From positions 1 to 5,911 of the forward strand of contig CBIHLX010000049.1 of the NCBI GenBank assembly GCA_966210935.1: a DNA stretch of 5,911 nt, given 5' to 3'. The translations under genes and the position numbers were made by a program. The stretch is from CBIHLX01 sp966210935 (GTDB taxonomy: Bacteria; Patescibacteriota; Saccharimonadia; Saccharimonadales; Saccharimonadaceae). A model generated the notes under the pieces. That model saw only the letters and a list, made by a program, of their open reading frames with translations. It did not search any database and had not been told where the DNA came from. Positions 4,812 to 5,911 of the stretch are shown here, piece by piece (the first letter of the stretch is position 1; every line of letters begins with the position of its first letter).

Positions 4812-5468
4812 ATGACTCACTTAAACCCTGACGACTACATTATTACTCGCAAGCGCAAAAAGTATAAGTTTGCACAGTTTGCAAATTCACCTCTGTGCTT
4901 TGAAGCTGAGGAGTGGCAAGGGCAGGCGCCAGCCGACACTCTGGAGCTTGCAGCGGGCACGGGACTTTTTGGGGTATCCCTCGCCGAAGACGCGAGTCGA
5001 CAGGTCGTGGCTGTGGATGTGAAGGCTGATCGCCTGCAAACCGGGGCACGTCTTGCGGCCGAAAAGGGTCTATCAAATGTCCGATTCTTGCGTGCACGTA
5101 TCGAGGATCAATTGGTTGATTTACTGCCAGCTTCGACAGTTGAACGCCTCTGGGTAACGTTTCCCGATCCTTTTCCGAAGAAGCGTTTTGCCAAGAATCG
5201 CCTAACACATCCAAAATTTTTGAAATTATACCAGCGACTACTCACATCAACAGGTGCCTTCTATTTTAAAACCGATTCACACGATCTCTTTACGTGGAGC
5301 TTGGAGCAGCTCGTAGCGGAAGGCTGGACACTTACGGAGCTAAGCTTTGATTTGCATGAGTCGGACTTGAGTGATGCTTATAAAGTAAAAACGACATATG
5401 AGCAACGGTTCACTGCCGAGGGTTTGCCGTCGCATTTTGTAAAAGCAGTACCACCAAGCTTAAATTAA
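4812..5468 (+). CDS. trmB: tRNA (guanine-N7-)-methyltransferase TrmB
   Basis: A 218-residue SAM-dependent methyltransferase that makes m7G46 in the tRNA variable loop. Motif I is LELAAGTGLF (44-53), which binds SAM, followed by the acidic strand end VAVDVKADR (66-74). The TrmB hallmark is present as WVTFPDPFPKKRFAKNRL (114-131; the family usually has FPDPWPKKRHxKRRL). FKTDS (152-156) and TTYEQRF (194-200, family TxFExR) complete the active-site blocks. Motif I departs from the usual TrmB EIGFGxG by having AAGTG, and Trp is Phe in FPDPF. An in-frame ATG three codons upstream (4803) is less likely because it lies on or before the predicted transcription start. The MazG-like gene follows 22 bp downstream, probably in the same transcript. 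Confidence 0.9.
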   Translation: MTHLNPDDYIITRKRKKYKFAQFANSPLCFEAEEWQGQAPADTLELAAGTGLFGVSLAEDASRQVVAVDVKADRLQTGARLAAEKGLSNVRFLRARIEDQLVDLLPASTVERLWVTFPDPFPKKRFAKNRLTHPKFLKLYQRLLTSTGAFYFKTDSHDLFTWSLEQLVAEGWTLTELSFDLHESDLSDAYKVKTTYEQRFTAEGLPSHFVKAVPPSLN

Positions 5469-5477
5469 CCAAGGACT

Positions 5478-5485
5478 AGAGGAGG
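5478..5485 (+). promoter_or_regulatory. Strong Shine-Dalgarno of the MazG-like gene
   Basis: AGAGGAGG ends 5 nt before the ATG at 5491 and fixes that start. It shows that SD-led initiation works in this genome for an internal operon gene, in contrast with the first genes of the transcription units. Confidence 0.85.
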
Positions 5486-5490
5486 ACAGA

Positions 5491-5820
5491 ATGAATTTAA
5501 ACGAATACCAGACGTTAGCTCTGCGAACGGCGGCGCCAAAAGACAAAAAGAATGAACTCTTCCACTTACTGCTGGGTCTATGCGGCGAAGCAGGGGAAAT
5601 TGCCGAAAAAACAAAGAAGATTGTGCGAGATCACGAAAGTGACTTCGCTAAACTTGATAAGAGTGATCTAACGAAAGAGTTAGGAGACGTGCTGTGGCAT
5701 GTAGCGGTAATCGCAAACTACTTTAATATTTCGCTTGATGAAGTAGGCGAGACTAATATTCAGAAGCTTGCCGATCGCCTCAAGCGAGGGGCAATCGGAG
5801 GAAGTGGTGACGACCGTTAG
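5491..5820 (+). CDS. MazG-like nucleoside triphosphate pyrophosphohydrolase
   Basis: A 109-residue all-alpha NTP pyrophosphohydrolase of the single-domain MazG-like type. It is predicted to hydrolyse (d)NTPs to (d)NMP and pyrophosphate with Mg2+. The metal-binding signature is complete: GLCGEAGEIAEKTKK (29-43) with Glu33 and Glu36, then ELGDVLWHVAVIAN (63-76) with Glu63 and Asp66. The C-terminal LKRGAIGGSGDDR matches the usual RGxxGGSGDxR ending of this subgroup. The protein is half the size of E. coli MazG, which has two such domains, and is expected to act as a dimer or tetramer in the cytosol. A role in clearing damaged or excess nucleotides would fit the glycosylases nearby, but the substrate cannot be read from sequence. 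It follows trmB, and its TAG overlaps the end of the convergent murC-like gene by 4 bp. Confidence 0.9.
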   Translation: MNLNEYQTLALRTAAPKDKKNELFHLLLGLCGEAGEIAEKTKKIVRDHESDFAKLDKSDLTKELGDVLWHVAVIANYFNISLDEVGETNIQKLADRLKRGAIGGSGDDR

Positions 5821-5911
5821 TTAGCGAGGTGGTCGCGTAGCCAGCTGTCAATTGATCCAGCGCCCATGCAAAGAACGAGCTTGCCGTCACGGCGAGCTTT
5901 TTCAATATGCT
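5817..5911 (-). CDS. murC: Probable UDP-N-acetylmuramate--L-alanine ligase MurC, C-terminal end only
   Basis: A minus-strand open frame entering from beyond the window and ending at a TAA (5819-5817), giving 30 residues that begin HIEKARRDGKLVL and continue CMGAGSIDSWLRDHLAN. The pattern hydrophobic-strand, (M/Q)GAG(S/D/N)I, then a helix close to the C-terminus is what MurC shows at its end. MurC adds L-Ala to UDP-MurNAc in peptidoglycan synthesis. The fragment is too short for certainty, and another Mur ligase family member is possible. Its stop overlaps the MazG-like stop by 4 bp on the opposite strand, and no terminator lies between them. Confidence 0.6.
   Translation of the reverse strand, partial: HIEKARRDGKLVLCMGAGSIDSWLRDHLAN

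Noticed and set aside
4788..4820. Upstream ATG for mscS adding 11 residues.
   Set aside because: It would lie upstream of the TGGTATACT promoter and inside the trmB start, with no SD. The added residues are not family-like.
1..5911. Search for CRISPR arrays, tRNA/rRNA genes, insertion sequences, toxin-antitoxin or defence modules.
   Set aside because: No array-like repeats, cloverleaf, transposase or terminal inverted repeats seen. The single-domain MazG-like enzyme is a nucleotide hydrolase and not evidence of a mazEF system.

Overview
The window is a compact bacterial chromosome segment of ordinary housekeeping and repair genes. Genes touch or overlap, intergenic gaps are almost nil and base composition is balanced. 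Several features suggest a Patescibacteria (CPR) genome, most likely Candidatus Saccharibacteria: a small cysteine-free MutY relative, short single-domain enzymes, two unrecognised envelope proteins and a YtxH protein. This is an inference from gene style, not from a marker gene. TGA is used as a stop codon at two genes (974-976 and 3523-3525). That argues against the UGA=Gly code of Absconditabacteria and Gracilibacteria.

Layout. 1-311 (+): the C-terminal part of a YtxH-like protein with a Lys/Ala-rich tail. It is followed by a symmetric hairpin terminator (330-356) serving both strands. 360-2134 (-): a three-gene operon, transcribed msrA, then an MBL-fold hydrolase of the UlaG-like type, then an AlkA-like DNA glycosylase. 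2165-2965 (+): a MutY-like glycosylase, transcribed divergently from msrA across a 30-bp gap that holds two mirror-image -10 boxes. 2992-3896 (+): two overlapping genes of unknown function, one for a secreted and one for a membrane-anchored protein. 3897-4787 (-): an MscS-type channel whose stop abuts the preceding stop with no gap. 4812-5820 (+): trmB and a MazG-like pyrophosphohydrolase. 5817-5911 (-): the C-terminal end of a probable murC, overlapping the MazG-like gene tail-to-tail by 4 bp.

Functionally, msrA, alkA and mutY form a small damage-repair group covering oxidised methionine, alkylated bases and mispaired adenine. The MazG-like enzyme may add nucleotide-pool sanitation. MscS, the YtxH protein, the secreted/anchored pair and murC belong to the envelope. 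TrmB modifies tRNA.

The most notable regulatory pattern is that first genes of transcription units (msrA, mutY, the gene at 2992, mscS and perhaps trmB) have -10-like boxes only about 6-8 nt before the start codon, which predicts leaderless mRNAs. Most downstream operon genes carry clear Shine-Dalgarno sites. The most notable protein is the MutY relative: it has no Fe-S cluster, has Glu where MutY has its catalytic Asp, and ends in a possible winged helix instead of the 8-oxoG-reading domain. I saw no mobile element, CRISPR array, RNA gene or defence system, and no gene-free stretch over 300 bases.
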